From positions 62,001 through 126,000 of the forward strand of contig NZ_FOJC01000004.1 in assembly GCF_900109315.1 (NCBI RefSeq): 64,000 bases of DNA, in the 5' to 3' direction. Below the pieces are notes generated by a model. The model was not told the DNA's origin, made no database searches, and worked only from the letters and a program-made list of their open reading frames with translations. The stretch is from [Haemophilus] ducreyi (GTDB lineage: Bacteria; Pseudomonadota; Gammaproteobacteria; Enterobacterales; Pasteurellaceae). Position numbers and translations under genes: made by a program. Shown piece after piece: positions 50,183-61,041 of this stretch (position 1 is its first letter; each line of letters opens with the position of its first letter).

Positions 50183-50632
50183 CTATTCTCTTAATTTCTC
50201 AATTTCTTTTGTGAACTCTTCAATATCATCAAAACTAAGATAAACAGAAGCAAAACGAATATAAGCGACTTTATCCAACTGCTTTAGTCCATCCATAGCC
50301 AAATGCCCGACCGATTTACTAGGCACTTCCCGCTCGCCTAACGCTTTTAATTGAAAAATAATTTTACTGATCACATTGTCAACATCATCCGCATGAACCG
50401 GTCTTTTTTCAAGTGCGCGATTTAAGCTAACCTCTAATTTATTAAGATCAAAAGGCTCTCGATTACCATTATTTTTAATAATATACGGCAAAGCTAATTC
50501 AGCGGACTCAAAGGTAGTAAAACGTTCTTTACAACCAATACACTCACGACGACGGCGAATTTGATAACCATCCGCCGCTAAGCGAGAATCTATGACTTTG
50601 GTTTCTTCTGCAGTGCAAAATGGACAACGCAT
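50183..50632 (-). CDS. nrdR: Transcriptional repressor NrdR
   Basis: Represses ribonucleotide reductase genes when dATP is high. The 149 residues have an N-terminal zinc ribbon ([17 protein letters not shown] and [12 protein letters not shown]) and an ATP-cone domain from about residue 46. The start overlaps the ycgL stop by one base (TAATG), so it is coupled to the dnaB-ycgL transcript. NrdR targets are outside the window. Confidence 0.96.
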   Translation of the reverse strand: MRCPFCTAEETKVIDSRLAADGYQIRRRRECIGCKERFTTFESAELALPYIIKNNGNREPFDLNKLEVSLNRALEKRPVHADDVDNVISKIIFQLKALGEREVPSKSVGHLAMDGLKQLDKVAYIRFASVYLSFDDIEEFTKEIEKLRE

Positions 50633-50919
50633 TATTTCTTTTCTCCCTTTTGAATAAGAAATTGCTTAAGCAAATTTTCCGCAGGTGGTGATATTTGTAA
50701 AAAAAAGCCTTGTGTTTTAATTGCCAACAAAACATCCTGATTATTTACTTGTTTAAGCGGTTTTTCTCCCGCTAAATTAAATAACATCACGAATTGTGGT
50801 TTACCAAACATTTGTAATAACTGCTCAGGAACAGTATTAAATTTATCACGTTGAGCAATATAAAGGAACATACCTTCTTTACTCATACTTTTATAAATAG
50901 CACAAAAATTAGAATTCAT
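50632..50919 (-). CDS. YcgL-domain protein
   Basis: A 95-residue conserved gammaproteobacterial protein of unknown function. Matches to E. coli YcgL include [26 protein letters not shown] and [17 protein letters not shown]. The start at 50919 lies inside the last codons of dnaB (11-base overlap), and its stop overlaps nrdR. Two further Met codons upstream are within dnaB coding sequence and less likely. Fixed between dnaB and nrdR, it may be a passenger or link the two. Confidence 0.85.
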   Translation of the reverse strand: MNSNFCAIYKSMSKEGMFLYIAQRDKFNTVPEQLLQMFGKPQFVMLFNLAGEKPLKQVNNQDVLLAIKTQGFFLQISPPAENLLKQFLIQKGEKK

Positions 50920-52378
50920 CACTATATACATCTCCCGTTCCCGTATAGTTATCAAATCTAGAGTATTGTCCTTGAAACGTCAATTTGACACGGCCAATTG
51001 GACCATTACGCTGTTTACCGATAATAATCTCCGCCACGCCTTTTAAATCCGATTCGGAATGATAAACTTCATCACGATAAATAAACATAATTAAGTCCGC
51101 ATCTTGCTCAATAGAACCTGATTCACGTAAATCTGAATTAACCGGACGTTTATCTTGTCGTTGTTCGAGACCTCGGTTTAACTGAGAAAGGGCAACGACT
51201 GGCACTTCTAACTCTTTCGCTAAGGCTTTTAAAGAACGAGAAATTTCAGCAATTTCTAATGTACGATTATCTGAAAAATTCGGCACACGCATTAATTGCA
51301 AGTAATCTACCATAATCAAACTTAAGCCACCATTTTCTCGATAAATACGTCTAGCCCGTGAGCGAAGTTCAGTAGGCGTTAAACCGGCACTATCATCAAT
51401 AAAAATATTCTTCCGTTCCTGTAAAATGGCTACCGTGCTTGAGATCTTAGCCCATTCTTCATCATCGTGTATTTGTCCTGTTCGAATTTTAGTTTGATCT
51501 ACACGTGATAAAGAAGCCAACATCCGCATCATAATTTGATCAGCTGGCATTTCTAAACTAAAAATCAATACCGGTTTAGCTGGTTTTTTACGCGGGTTAC
51601 CATTTTCATCTAGATCATTGTGATCTTCAATATCATGTAATGAGGCATTCTCACAAAGATTCATAGCAAATGTGGTTTTACCCATTGACGGACGTGCCGC
51701 AACAATAATTAAATCAGAGGGTTGTAATCCTGCCGTTTTCTTATTTAAATCAATAAAGCCGGTAGAAATACCGGTTACGCCACCGTTATTGCGATTTTTC
51801 GATAATAATTCAATACGGGCTAAGGTATTCAACAAAATATGATCTATTTTTTGAGGCCCCTCATTGCTAGCATGACGCTTTTCTGCAATTTCAAATACAA
51901 TACGTTCAGCTTCATCTAATACGTCTTTAGCGCTTCTACCCTTTGTATGATACGCCATCTCCGCAATTTGATTACTCGCCAAAATAACACCGCGTAAATC
52001 TGATCGATCGCGCACAATATCCGCATAAGCTAATATATTTGCTGCGCTTGGCGTATTTTTAGATAATTCCGCTAAATAAGCAAAACCACCGACATCTTGT
52101 AGCACGCCTTTAGCCTTTAATGCTTGATCAAGCGTAATAATATCAATCGGTTGATTATTACGCATCAACTCCACCATATGTTCGAAAATAGTACGATGCG
52201 CATAATTATAAAAATCACTTGCTTGAATACGCTCTACTACATTATCCCAATGTTCATTACTGAGCATGATCCCCCCCAACACCGCCTGCTCAGCTTCAAT
52301 TGAATGAGGAGAAATAGCAATATTTTCAACTTGTTTATCTCGCATATTTGCTTTATTTGATGGAAGGTATTCAGCCAT
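50909..52378 (-). CDS. dnaB: Replicative DNA helicase
   Basis: Hexameric 5'-3' helicase of the replication fork. The 489 residues include the N-terminal primase-interacting domain ([14 protein letters not shown]) and a RecA-like domain with Walker [14 protein letters not shown] near residue 232, Walker [12 protein letters not shown] near residue 343, and GKQRNGPIG near the end. There is no intein. It heads dnaB-ycgL-nrdR, which ties fork helicase and dNTP control to one transcript. Confidence 0.98.
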   Translation of the reverse strand: MAEYLPSNKANMRDKQVENIAISPHSIEAEQAVLGGIMLSNEHWDNVVERIQASDFYNYAHRTIFEHMVELMRNNQPIDIITLDQALKAKGVLQDVGGFAYLAELSKNTPSAANILAYADIVRDRSDLRGVILASNQIAEMAYHTKGRSAKDVLDEAERIVFEIAEKRHASNEGPQKIDHILLNTLARIELLSKNRNNGGVTGISTGFIDLNKKTAGLQPSDLIIVAARPSMGKTTFAMNLCENASLHDIEDHNDLDENGNPRKKPAKPVLIFSLEMPADQIMMRMLASLSRVDQTKIRTGQIHDDEEWAKISSTVAILQERKNIFIDDSAGLTPTELRSRARRIYRENGGLSLIMVDYLQLMRVPNFSDNRTLEIAEISRSLKALAKELEVPVVALSQLNRGLEQRQDKRPVNSDLRESGSIEQDADLIMFIYRDEVYHSESDLKGVAEIIIGKQRNGPIGRVKLTFQGQYSRFDNYTGTGDVYSDEF

Positions 52379-52491
52379 TTAACTCAACTCTCTAAGAAAT
52401 TAATCACGATAGAGAGTTAGTTTAACGGAATTTCAATAAATTTGTAGTTATTTGTATATACGCATTAGTTAAATATAGTTACCATATAAAA

Positions 52492-52534
52492 AAGCGGTAC
52501 TATTTTGTCGAAATAGCTGACAAAAAAACCGCTT
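52492..52534. repeat. Inverted uptake-signal pair in the dnaB/pit control region
   Basis: AAGCGGT (52492-52498) and ACCGCTT (52528-52534) with inner CTATTT/AAATAG pairing. Unlike the other pairs it lies between divergent genes, so it is not at a 3' end and may be only an uptake element or a barrier. Confidence 0.6.
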
Positions 52535-52649
52535 ATTTACCATAAATATTACTGCTATTCGTGATCTTTTGACACATATCAAGTAAAATGTTGGCGATTT
52601 TGTATTACACAAAATCAATTAAAATATCATTCATAATGGAGATCCTCTT

Positions 52650-53330
52650 ATGGCAATGAATAACATTTTAGGTTTATTCGCACAATCGCCACTAAAACCA
52701 CTACAAAAACACTCTGTTAAAGTTACTGAATGTAGTGAATTACTTGAACCGTTTTTTGAAGCCACTTTCAAACAAGATTGGGATGAAGCAATAAAAGTAA
52801 GAGAACAAATCATTGGTTTAGAACGCCGTGCTGATGCTTTAAAACGCGAAATTCGCTTAAAACTTCCGCGTGGTTTATTTTTACCTGTCGAACGTACAGA
52901 TCTATTGGAATTAGTTACTCAATTAGATAAATTAGCCAATTATTCAAGAGATATTTCTGGTCGCATTATTGGACGCCAATTAGTTATTCCAGAAGCCATG
53001 CAAGCAACATTCAGAAAATTTTTATCTCGTAGCTTAGACTCAACACGTCAGGTTCGTAAGGTATTAGCGGAATTAGATAAATTATTAGAAACAGGCTTTC
53101 GTGGACGTGAATTAAAATTTGTCAATAATATGATTTTAGAGTTAGATCAAATTGAAGATGATACCGATCAAATTCAAATTGTGTTACGCCGTACACTACG
53201 TGGTTTAGAACAAGAGTTCAATCCAATCGATGTAATATTTCTATATAAATGTATTGAACGTGTCAGTATTTTAGCTGATCAAGCACAGCGCGTAGGTTCA
53301 CGTATTGAACTGATGCTGGCGAAAGCATAG
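52650..53330 (+). CDS. DUF47/PhoU-like accessory protein of the phosphate transporter
   Basis: A 226-residue all-helical protein of the TIGR00153/DUF47 family, distantly related to PhoU. Landmarks are LLEPFFEATFKQDWDEA near residue 31, IRLKLPRGLFLPVERTDLLE near residue 68 and the final EDDTDQIQIVLRRTLRGLE. The pit gene follows after 9 bases. This pairing is widespread and suggests that the protein tunes Pit activity. Its ribosome site is GGAGATCC. Confidence 0.92.
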   Translation: MAMNNILGLFAQSPLKPLQKHSVKVTECSELLEPFFEATFKQDWDEAIKVREQIIGLERRADALKREIRLKLPRGLFLPVERTDLLELVTQLDKLANYSRDISGRIIGRQLVIPEAMQATFRKFLSRSLDSTRQVRKVLAELDKLLETGFRGRELKFVNNMILELDQIEDDTDQIQIVLRRTLRGLEQEFNPIDVIFLYKCIERVSILADQAQRVGSRIELMLAKA

Positions 53331-53339
53331 GGGATCCTA

Positions 53340-54602
53340 ATGGAATTACTTCAACAATATGGCTCAATCCTTATTATTCTGACCGCTATTTTAGGCTTTT
53401 TAATGACATTCGGTATTGGTGCTAATGACGTATCTAATGCAATGGGAACTTCAGTTGGATCAGGTACCATTACCGTCAAACAAGCGATCATTATTGCAAT
53501 GATCTTTGAATTAGCCGGTGCTTATCTTGCCGGTGGTGAAGTGGCAGACACCATTAAAAGTGGCATTATTCAACCTGAAGCATTCAACGATGCACCAGAA
53601 ACGTTAGTACTAGGTATGATGGCATCGCTTTGCTCATCAGGCGTATGGTTAATTATTGCGACTAAAATGGGCTGGCCCGTTTCTGGAACGCATACCATTA
53701 TCGGTGCTGTTATCGGATTTGCACTAATTACTGTAGGCGCAGGTGCTATTCAATGGAGCACGTTAATGAGTATTGTTGGCAGTTGGTTTATAACACCTAT
53801 AATAGCGGGTATCATTGCCTTCCTTATTTTTATTAATTCACAAAAACTCATTTTCAACCGCTCCAACCCACTCGCACAAGCAAAAAAATTTGGCCCAATG
53901 TATATGGGTATGACTATTTTTATTTTAGCTATCATCACCATTGCCAAAGGCCTTAAACACGTCGGCTTAAACTTATCCGGTATTGAAACATTTACTGCGT
54001 CAATCACATTAGCACTGGTTGCAGCAATCATTGGTTATTTTTATTTACACAGCAAAACGTTCTCGGAAAAAACACAAGGTAAAGGCTTTGCCGGAGTAGA
54101 AAAAATTTTTGGTATCTTAATGTTTCTAACTGCTTGTGCAATGGCTTTCGCACACGGATCCAATGACGTTGCCAACGCAATTGGTCCACTGGCAGCCGTT
54201 GAATCAATTGTTGCAAGTGGCGGTATGATTGGGAGCAAAGCAACATTAGCACCGTGGATTTTGCCTTTAGGCGGTATCGGTATTGCAGTTGGCCTTGCAG
54301 TAATGGGACGATCAGTAATGGCAACGGTTGGTACAGGTATTACTGAATTAACGCCAAGTCGAGGCTTCGCTGCACAATTTGCTTGCGCGGTTACTGTGGT
54401 TATCGCTTCCGGCACAGGCTTACCAATTTCGACTACGCAAACATTAGTAGGTGCGATTTTAGGTGTAGGTTTTGCACGTGGTATTGCCGCATTAAACTTG
54501 GGCATTATTCGCAATATTGTTATCTCTTGGGTTGTTACCTTACCGGCTGGTGCAGTATTCTCAATTATTTTCTATTTCATATTGAAAGCATTCTTTCATT
54601 AA
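53340..54602 (+). CDS. pit: Low-affinity inorganic phosphate transporter (PiT family)
   Basis: Inner-membrane phosphate symporter of 420 residues with about ten membrane helices in two homologous halves. The PiT signatures appear twice: GIGANDVSNAMGTSVGSG at about residues 25-42 and FAHGSNDVANAIGP in the second half. SGTHTI and STTQTLVGAILGVG are the matching repeat motifs. AGGGGATCC before the ATG overlaps the end of the DUF47 gene, so the two are co-translated. Confidence 0.94.
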   Translation: MELLQQYGSILIILTAILGFLMTFGIGANDVSNAMGTSVGSGTITVKQAIIIAMIFELAGAYLAGGEVADTIKSGIIQPEAFNDAPETLVLGMMASLCSSGVWLIIATKMGWPVSGTHTIIGAVIGFALITVGAGAIQWSTLMSIVGSWFITPIIAGIIAFLIFINSQKLIFNRSNPLAQAKKFGPMYMGMTIFILAIITIAKGLKHVGLNLSGIETFTASITLALVAAIIGYFYLHSKTFSEKTQGKGFAGVEKIFGILMFLTACAMAFAHGSNDVANAIGPLAAVESIVASGGMIGSKATLAPWILPLGGIGIAVGLAVMGRSVMATVGTGITELTPSRGFAAQFACAVTVVIASGTGLPISTTQTLVGAILGVGFARGIAALNLGIIRNIVISWVVTLPAGAVFSIIFYFILKAFFH

Positions 54603-54671
54603 TGATTAAGTTTAACCAAGGAAAATGCGGCAACGTAATTTTCCTTTTTACTATTTAAAAGGAGCATTAAT

Positions 54672-55271
54672 ATGCTAAAACGAACGTTACTCGCTTGTTT
54701 AGCACTTAGTTGTAGCTTTCCAAGTTATTCTGCAGATTACATTACAGAAAATCTAAGTACTTACATGCGAAAAGGTGCCGGTGATCAATATAAAATTGCC
54801 GGTACAATTCAAGCGGGCGAAAAAATTACCGTGCTTGATCGTAAAGACCGTTTTGTACTTATTCGAGACCGCAGAAATCGTGAAGGTTGGGTACTCAATA
54901 ATGAAATTTCACAAACAGCAAGCCCAAAAGAATTAATCCCTAAATTACAACAACAAATACAAGACTTAAGCAGTAAATTAAACAAAATTGATAATGACTG
55001 GCAACAACGTACAGCTGAAATGCAACGCCGTAGCCAACAAGCAGAACAACAAAGTAGTGAATTACTTGATGAAAATACTCAATTAAAACGTAAATTAGAA
55101 GTATTAAAAAATAAAAATCGTGATTTAGAAACTATGCAAGATGCAGAAAAAAGAGAAATTGTGATTCAATGGTTCATCTATGGCGGTTCGGTACTGACTG
55201 TAGGCTTATTATTAGGTTTACTGATCCCTTTTATTTTACCACGCAGCCGCCGTAATAATGGTTGGTCCTAA
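54672..55271 (+). CDS. SH3-domain membrane-anchored protein (YgiM family)
   Basis: A 199-residue envelope protein. Residues 1-20 are a signal peptide ending SYSA. A bacterial SH3 domain follows (ENLSTYMRKGAGDQYKIAG to GWVLNNEI, about 25-78), then a coiled coil from about 88 to 160, and one membrane helix near the C-terminus (FIYGGSVLTVGLLLGLLIPF) with a basic tail. The SH3 part would face the periplasm and may bind peptidoglycan. AAAGGAGCATT precedes the ATG. It follows pit on the same strand after 69 bases. Confidence 0.85.
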   Translation: MLKRTLLACLALSCSFPSYSADYITENLSTYMRKGAGDQYKIAGTIQAGEKITVLDRKDRFVLIRDRRNREGWVLNNEISQTASPKELIPKLQQQIQDLSSKLNKIDNDWQQRTAEMQRRSQQAEQQSSELLDENTQLKRKLEVLKNKNRDLETMQDAEKREIVIQWFIYGGSVLTVGLLLGLLIPFILPRSRRNNGWS

Positions 55272-55355
55272 TCAATAATTAAGCGAGCTATATCTACTAA
55301 AATGTTGCTAAATATGCCCGCTTTTCTTAAGCGCTACCTGTTTTTAAACCACGTA

Positions 55356-56504
<1,149 letters not shown>

Positions 56505-56699
56505 TTATCCTTATAGAGAAACAGTCTATAAATCATTCCAAAAGTAAATAAATTAACATTAATCTATCACTATCTTATTTCATTTATGCCAAAGAATTGC
56601 TATATTCCAATTAATATCAAAGTGAACCATTCTACCTTTTTTCAAATTGCAAAACTAGAATGGTTAGCTATTTAATCAAATCTCATGACTAGGAAACAA

Positions 56700-57275
56700 A
56701 TGAAAACTTTAGTTAATCGATTATTTATAATCAGTACATTCTTTTTAACTAGCGTACAAAGTTATGCAAATTTCATTGATATTAGTGAACAACAGATCAA
56801 CCAATATTTGGCAACAAAATTAACCGAAAAATTCCGAATGCAAGATCAAATCGGTATACCGGGATTATTCCAACTAAATTACCATTTACATAATCTGACT
56901 ACTCAAATTGGACGAACAGACGCTAACAAAGTGAGTCTATCCGGCATTATTGATGGCGTTTTGCTACTGAAAGGTAAAAGCTACGATGCTCAACTTAATC
57001 TGAACATTGACACTACGCCCTATTATGACACTAAAATTGGTAAACTTTATCTAAAAGATATCCGCTTACTCAACTATAGTGCTAGCCCTGAAAAATACCA
57101 AGATAAATTACAAGCTTTTTTACCTTTATTAGTTGACGGCTTGAGTAAAATGTTAAATAACACGCCTATCTATACCCTTGATGAAAACAAAACTCAAGAA
57201 GCATTATTAAAAAAATTTGGTAAAGCAATTGTAATAGAACAAGGTAAATTAAGCCTACAAACGATTCTTCTTTAA
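56700..57275 (+). CDS. DUF1439 (YceB-like) exported protein
   Basis: A 191-residue relative of E. coli YceB, with shared stretches ISEQQINQYL, IGIPGLFQ, LTTQIGRTDANKVSLSG and a matching C-terminal AIVIEQGKLSL. YceB is a lipoprotein, but here the signal (ending SVQSYA) has no lipobox cysteine, so the mature protein would be soluble in the periplasm. AGGAAACAA fixes the start at 56700; the ATG at 56685 lacks a ribosome site. Function is unknown; the fold is a lipid-binding-type beta sheet in structures of the family, as I recall. Confidence 0.82.
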   Translation: MKTLVNRLFIISTFFLTSVQSYANFIDISEQQINQYLATKLTEKFRMQDQIGIPGLFQLNYHLHNLTTQIGRTDANKVSLSGIIDGVLLLKGKSYDAQLNLNIDTTPYYDTKIGKLYLKDIRLLNYSASPEKYQDKLQAFLPLLVDGLSKMLNNTPIYTLDENKTQEALLKKFGKAIVIEQGKLSLQTILL

Positions 57276-57382
57276 AAAATTTTGTGATCTAGTGCTAATT
57301 TTTAACAATCGAGCATTGAGCTTCTCAAATTTTTAACTAAAATTCATCAAATCAATTGAACTGCTATAGGAGATTATATTGT

Positions 57383-57589
57383 ATGCATATTGGCATTGTG
57401 AAATGGTTTAACAACGTAAAAGGATTTGGCTTCATTACTTGTGATACCATTGAAGGTGATATTTTTGCCCACTTTTCTGAAATTAAACAAGATGGCTATC
57501 GCTCATTGAAAGTAGGACAAAAAGTAAAATTTGAACTAGTTACTAATGAACGTGGTGCATCTGCTACGCATATTTCTACTATAGAATAA
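57383..57589 (+). CDS. cspD: Cold-shock-like protein CspD
   Basis: A 68-residue single-strand nucleic-acid-binding protein. It starts MHIGIVKWFNNVKGFGFIT with RNP1 KGFGFI and has RNP2 DIFAHFS near residue 31, then GYRSLKVGQKVKFE. The wording is nearest to CspD, a replication inhibitor of slow-growing cells. AGGAGA lies about 12 bases before the ATG, a longer gap than usual; a longer frame upstream has no support. In E. coli cspD is next to clpS; that neighbour is absent. Confidence 0.88.
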   Translation: MHIGIVKWFNNVKGFGFITCDTIEGDIFAHFSEIKQDGYRSLKVGQKVKFELVTNERGASATHISTIE

Positions 57590-57607
57590 ATCACAGTCTA
57601 GATTAAT

Positions 57608-57653
57608 AAGCGGTTGAATTTTCAGCAACTTTGCTGAATTCGACTGCTTTTTT
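57608..57653 (+). terminator. Terminator of cspD, inverted uptake signals
   Basis: AAGCGGTTGAATT (57608-57620) pairs with AATTCGACTGCTT (57637-57649) with wobble or mismatch at two places, an inner CAGCAA/TTGCTG helix, then T6. Confidence 0.8.
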
Positions 57654-57709
57654 ATTCTATGTTAGAATCGACCACTTATCCTATCCCTATTTTGTCGAAA
57701 AGGAACTAA

Positions 57710-58402
57710 ATGAAACAAATCGAACAATTGTTTATAAATAATCACGCTTGGGCAACACGAATGAAAGATGAACAATCTGATTATTTTAAACAACTGGCAG
57801 AACATCAAAAACCCACTTACTTATGGATCGGTTGTTCAGATAGTCGTGTACCCGCTGAAAAACTGACCGGTTTAGGCCCTGGGGAATTATTTGTACACCG
57901 TAACGTTGCTAATTTAGTGATTCATACAGACCTAAACTGTCTATCCGTAGTGCAATATGCGGTCGATGTATTAAATATTGAACACATTATTATATGTGGC
58001 CATACAAATTGTGGCGGTATTAAAGCAGCAATTGGTACCGTTGAAGATTATGGACTCATTAGCAACTGGTTGCTTCATATTCGCGATTTATGGCTTAAAC
58101 ATAGCCATCTGCTTGGCAAACTCTCCCCCGAACAACGCGCCAATATGATTACGCGGTTAAATGTCGCAGAACAAGTTTATAATCTTGGACGTTGTTCAAT
58201 TGTTAAATCAGCGTGGGAATGTGGTAAAAAACTATCAATTCACGGCTGGGTTTATGATGTTAATGACGGAGTACTAAATGATCAAGGTGTAATTGCTACA
58301 AGTCGTGAGAATCTAGAAATTACTTATCGTAATGCTATAGCCAAATTAACCACAGAGGCTGACGAGTTAGTAGCAAAAAAATTAGCCGAATACCCCAAGT
58401 AA
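57710..58402 (+). CDS. can: Beta-class carbonic anhydrase
   Basis: Hydrates carbon dioxide to bicarbonate, needed for growth in air and for carboxylations such as PurK. The 230 residues carry the zinc ligands Cys42, Asp44, His98 and Cys101 (GCSDSRVP and CGHTNCGG), numbered exactly as in the E. coli and H. influenzae enzymes, which use the Asp44-Arg46 dyad and bicarbonate regulation. AAAAGGAACTAA precedes the ATG. Confidence 0.97.
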   Translation: MKQIEQLFINNHAWATRMKDEQSDYFKQLAEHQKPTYLWIGCSDSRVPAEKLTGLGPGELFVHRNVANLVIHTDLNCLSVVQYAVDVLNIEHIIICGHTNCGGIKAAIGTVEDYGLISNWLLHIRDLWLKHSHLLGKLSPEQRANMITRLNVAEQVYNLGRCSIVKSAWECGKKLSIHGWVYDVNDGVLNDQGVIATSRENLEITYRNAIAKLTTEADELVAKKLAEYPK

Positions 58403-58416
58403 GCAATCGATAAAAA

Positions 58417-58446
58417 AATAGCTAGCCTTTTTACAGACTAGCCATT
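58417..58446. terminator. Terminator between can and pmbA
   Basis: AATAGCTAG (58417-58425) pairs with CTAGCCATT (58438-58446), one mismatch; the A7 before it supplies a T-run to the minus strand. Confidence 0.5.
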
Positions 58447-58480
58447 TTGAACCTAACGAATTTATTTTACCCTAATCACT

Positions 58481-58533
58481 AACAACTTCAATTCAAAGTT
58501 GTTTAGCAATGTTACATTACCCTAAAATGTAAC
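58481..58533. repeat. Two successive hairpins with a repeated TTACCCTAA
   Basis: AACAACTT/AAGTTGTT (58481-58488 and 58496-58503) is followed by GTTACATT/AATGTAAC (58511-58518 and 58526-58533). TTACCCTAA occurs at 58467-58475 and again at 58517-58525. They lie downstream of both can and pmbA. Confidence 0.55.
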
Positions 58534-58591
58534 GAGTGCTATTTTAAGCAAAAAAAAACCAATGTCAATAAGAATTATTCTCAAATAATCA

Positions 58592-59941
58592 TTATTCACC
58601 AGAAATTTTCATTTTATTGACTAAAATTGAGCCCGTTTGAATATTTGAACGATATTCTACATCATCTGCCACCGCAATAATGCCCTGATACATTTCCTGT
58701 AACTGCCCTGCAATCGTGATTTCCGCCACAGGATACTGAATTTCACCATGTTCTATCCAAAACCCTGAAGCGCCACGTGAATATTCACCGGTAACCGGGT
58801 TAATTGCTGAGCCTAAAAACTCTGTGACTAATAAACCACAGTCTATTTGTTTTAAGAGACCGCTTAGCCCCCCCGTACAATTTGGTTTAACTAACCAATT
58901 GTGAATTCCACCTGCATGCCCAGTCGTTGTCAATCCCATTTTACATGCCGAATAGCTAGTCATTAGATAAGTTTGTAATACCCCAGCAGTAATGATTTCA
59001 CGATCTTGCGTCCTGACGCCCTCACTATCAAATGAAGAAGAGGCTAACTGACGCAACAAATGAGGTCTTTCCGAAATTGCAAACCACTCGGGTAAAATTT
59101 GCTTACCTAAATGATCTAATAGAAAACTAGATTTACGATACAAAGCACCACCACTGATTGCACCCGCTAAATGACCAATCAAGCCTGTAGCTACATCATT
59201 ATAAAAAATGACCGGTACTTCACACGTTTTTATTTTACGCGGATTTAACCGCTTTACTGCTTTAAATGCGGCTTGCTGTCCGACCCAAATAGGCGACTGT
59301 AATTTATCGAACTCACGTGAAATAGTATATTCATAATCACGTTCTAACTGTTCTGAATGCTCAGCAATAACACTACAAGAAAGTGAATAACGGCTAGAAA
59401 GGTAACTAGTCAACATACCGTGTGTATTACCATAAACTCGAATACCACTATGTGAATTAAATGTTGCACCTTCACTATTCACAATTCTGTTGTCTGTATG
59501 TAAAGCATAATGTTCCGTTTCTAATGCTAATTCAACCACTTGTTCAACAGAAATATTGGCTTGATGATATAACTCTAAATCAATTGGATCAAAAGCCATT
59601 AACGCCTTATCAGCTAAGCCCGCGCATTTATCTTCTGAAGTATATTTAGCAATCGCTAGTGCCGATTCTACTGCACGCTGAATAGATTGTGGTTGTAAAT
59701 CTGAAGTGGAAGCATTGCCTTTTCGTTGGTTAAGGTAAACAGAAATTCCCAATGAACCATCATTATTAAATTCAATATTTTCCGTTTTCTCTAAACGCGT
59801 TGAAATAGAAAGCCCCGCCACTTTGGTTACACTTACCTCAGCACTAGCTCCCGCTTTTTGTGCAACATTTAAGGCAAAATCAACGGCTTGGCGTAATGAT
59901 TGTTCTTGATCTTGAAGTTGTTGTTTAGTTGTTAAAGACAT
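58592..59941 (-). CDS. pmbA: Metalloprotease subunit PmbA (TldE)
   Basis: Partner of TldD in a heterodimeric protease that matures microcin and degrades unfolded peptides. The 449 residues follow PmbA: EFNNDGSLGISVYLNQRKG near residue 76, a long beta-rich C-terminal domain with GGLSGLLKQIDCGLLVTEF and the NPVTGEYSRGASGFWIE motif. TldD carries the zinc, so no HEXXH is expected here. It is divergent from darP, the same neighbour pair as in E. coli (pmbA and yjgA). Confidence 0.95.
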   Translation of the reverse strand: MSLTTKQQLQDQEQSLRQAVDFALNVAQKAGASAEVSVTKVAGLSISTRLEKTENIEFNNDGSLGISVYLNQRKGNASTSDLQPQSIQRAVESALAIAKYTSEDKCAGLADKALMAFDPIDLELYHQANISVEQVVELALETEHYALHTDNRIVNSEGATFNSHSGIRVYGNTHGMLTSYLSSRYSLSCSVIAEHSEQLERDYEYTISREFDKLQSPIWVGQQAAFKAVKRLNPRKIKTCEVPVIFYNDVATGLIGHLAGAISGGALYRKSSFLLDHLGKQILPEWFAISERPHLLRQLASSSFDSEGVRTQDREIITAGVLQTYLMTSYSACKMGLTTTGHAGGIHNWLVKPNCTGGLSGLLKQIDCGLLVTEFLGSAINPVTGEYSRGASGFWIEHGEIQYPVAEITIAGQLQEMYQGIIAVADDVEYRSNIQTGSILVNKMKISGE

Positions 59942-60034
59942 AATTTTTAATCGCCACTGTAATAAACTTGTTCCGTATATTCTACCTTAAAATTCTGCTA
60001 GAATATGGCTTTTTTTATCATTGAAGGAATAACT

Positions 60035-60565
60035 ATGGCTAAAAAACGCGGCAAACCAGAAATTGACTGGACAGATGATGATAAAGAAATCATTTGGGTA
60101 AGTAAAAGCGAAATCAAACGTGATTCTGAACACCTAAAAAAGTTAGGCGCCGAACTGATTGAATTAACACCACAAAATCTAGAAAAAATCCCCTTAGATG
60201 AAGATCTTAAATATGCTATTCGCCAAGCTCAAAGCTTCAAACTAGAAGCTCGTCGTCGCCAAATTCAATTTATTGGCAAACTATTGCGTAACCGAGATTC
60301 TGCACCTATTCAAGATGCATTAGATAAAGTAAAAAATAGACACAATCAACAACAAGCATTATTACACAAGCTAGAATTAATTCGTGATCAATTAATAAAT
60401 ATGGGGGATGCATCACTTAATCAGCTACTTAGTGAATATCCTCAACTTGATCGCCAACATTTACGTAACCTCATTCGTATGGCGCAAAAAGAAAAACAGA
60501 TAAATAAACCGGCTAAAAATTATCATGAGATTTTTCAATATTTGAAAAGCGAACTTATTGTATAG
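60035..60565 (+). CDS. darP: Dual-action ribosomal maturation protein DarP (YjgA)
   Basis: A 176-residue DUF615 protein that assists 50S subunit assembly. It begins [20 protein letters not shown], with [20 protein letters not shown] and the long helix [19 protein letters not shown], as in E. coli YjgA. AAGGAATAACT fixes the start; ten codons of upstream frame are leader. It is followed by sirB2 at 35 bases. Confidence 0.94.
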   Translation: MAKKRGKPEIDWTDDDKEIIWVSKSEIKRDSEHLKKLGAELIELTPQNLEKIPLDEDLKYAIRQAQSFKLEARRRQIQFIGKLLRNRDSAPIQDALDKVKNRHNQQQALLHKLELIRDQLINMGDASLNQLLSEYPQLDRQHLRNLIRMAQKEKQINKPAKNYHEIFQYLKSELIV

Positions 60566-60600
60566 TTTTTATTTTTCATCATTAACTATTTGGAGTCATA

Positions 60601-60972
60601 ATGGAATTTTTTTCTCAACTTTTATTAACTCACTTAGGCTTTGCCTACCTTAGCCTCACGTTATTATTAAGCCGTGGTGTGCTAGCGGCAAAAAAAGTGA
60701 ATTGGCGTCAATATAAAATATTAAAAATTGCACCTCATATAATCGATAGTTTATTACTAAGCACAGGCATAATCATTTTATATGTATTGTTATCTAACGA
60801 AATTTATGCCTTTAATCAATTACAATGGTTACTGCCTAAAATGACCTTTATGGTGCTATACATCATATTTTCTGCTAAAACATTTAAAAAATCTCATCCA
60901 TTCTCATTTAAATATTTTGTGTTAGCCGTAATTAGTTTTATGCTAATGATGATTGTAGCAACAATGCATTAA
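60601..60972 (+). CDS. SirB2-family integral membrane protein
   Basis: A 123-residue inner-membrane protein with four predicted helices: AYLSLTLLLSRGVL, IIDSLLLSTGIIILYVLL, LPKMTFMVLYIIF and YFVLAVISFMLMMIVATM. The early LSLTLLLSRG and the KIAPHIIDSLLL stretch are typical of SirB2. The family name comes from an old suppressor effect on Salmonella sirA; the real role is unknown. TTTGGAGTCATA precedes the ATG. Confidence 0.85.
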   Translation: MEFFSQLLLTHLGFAYLSLTLLLSRGVLAAKKVNWRQYKILKIAPHIIDSLLLSTGIIILYVLLSNEIYAFNQLQWLLPKMTFMVLYIIFSAKTFKKSHPFSFKYFVLAVISFMLMMIVATMH

Positions 60973-60978
60973 CCCAAT

Positions 60979-61021
60979 AAGCGGCAAATTTCAGCAACTA
61001 TTTTGCCCAAAATAGCCGCTT
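60979..61021 (+). repeat. Inverted AAGCGGC/GCCGCTT pair between sirB2 and ubiX
   Basis: A variant of the inverted uptake-signal element: AAGCGGC (60979-60985) and GCCGCTT (61015-61021), with AAATTT/AAAATA partial inner pairing. No T-run follows, so termination is doubtful. Confidence 0.5.
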
Positions 61022-61041
61022 CTCTCATAATCAAGGATTTT

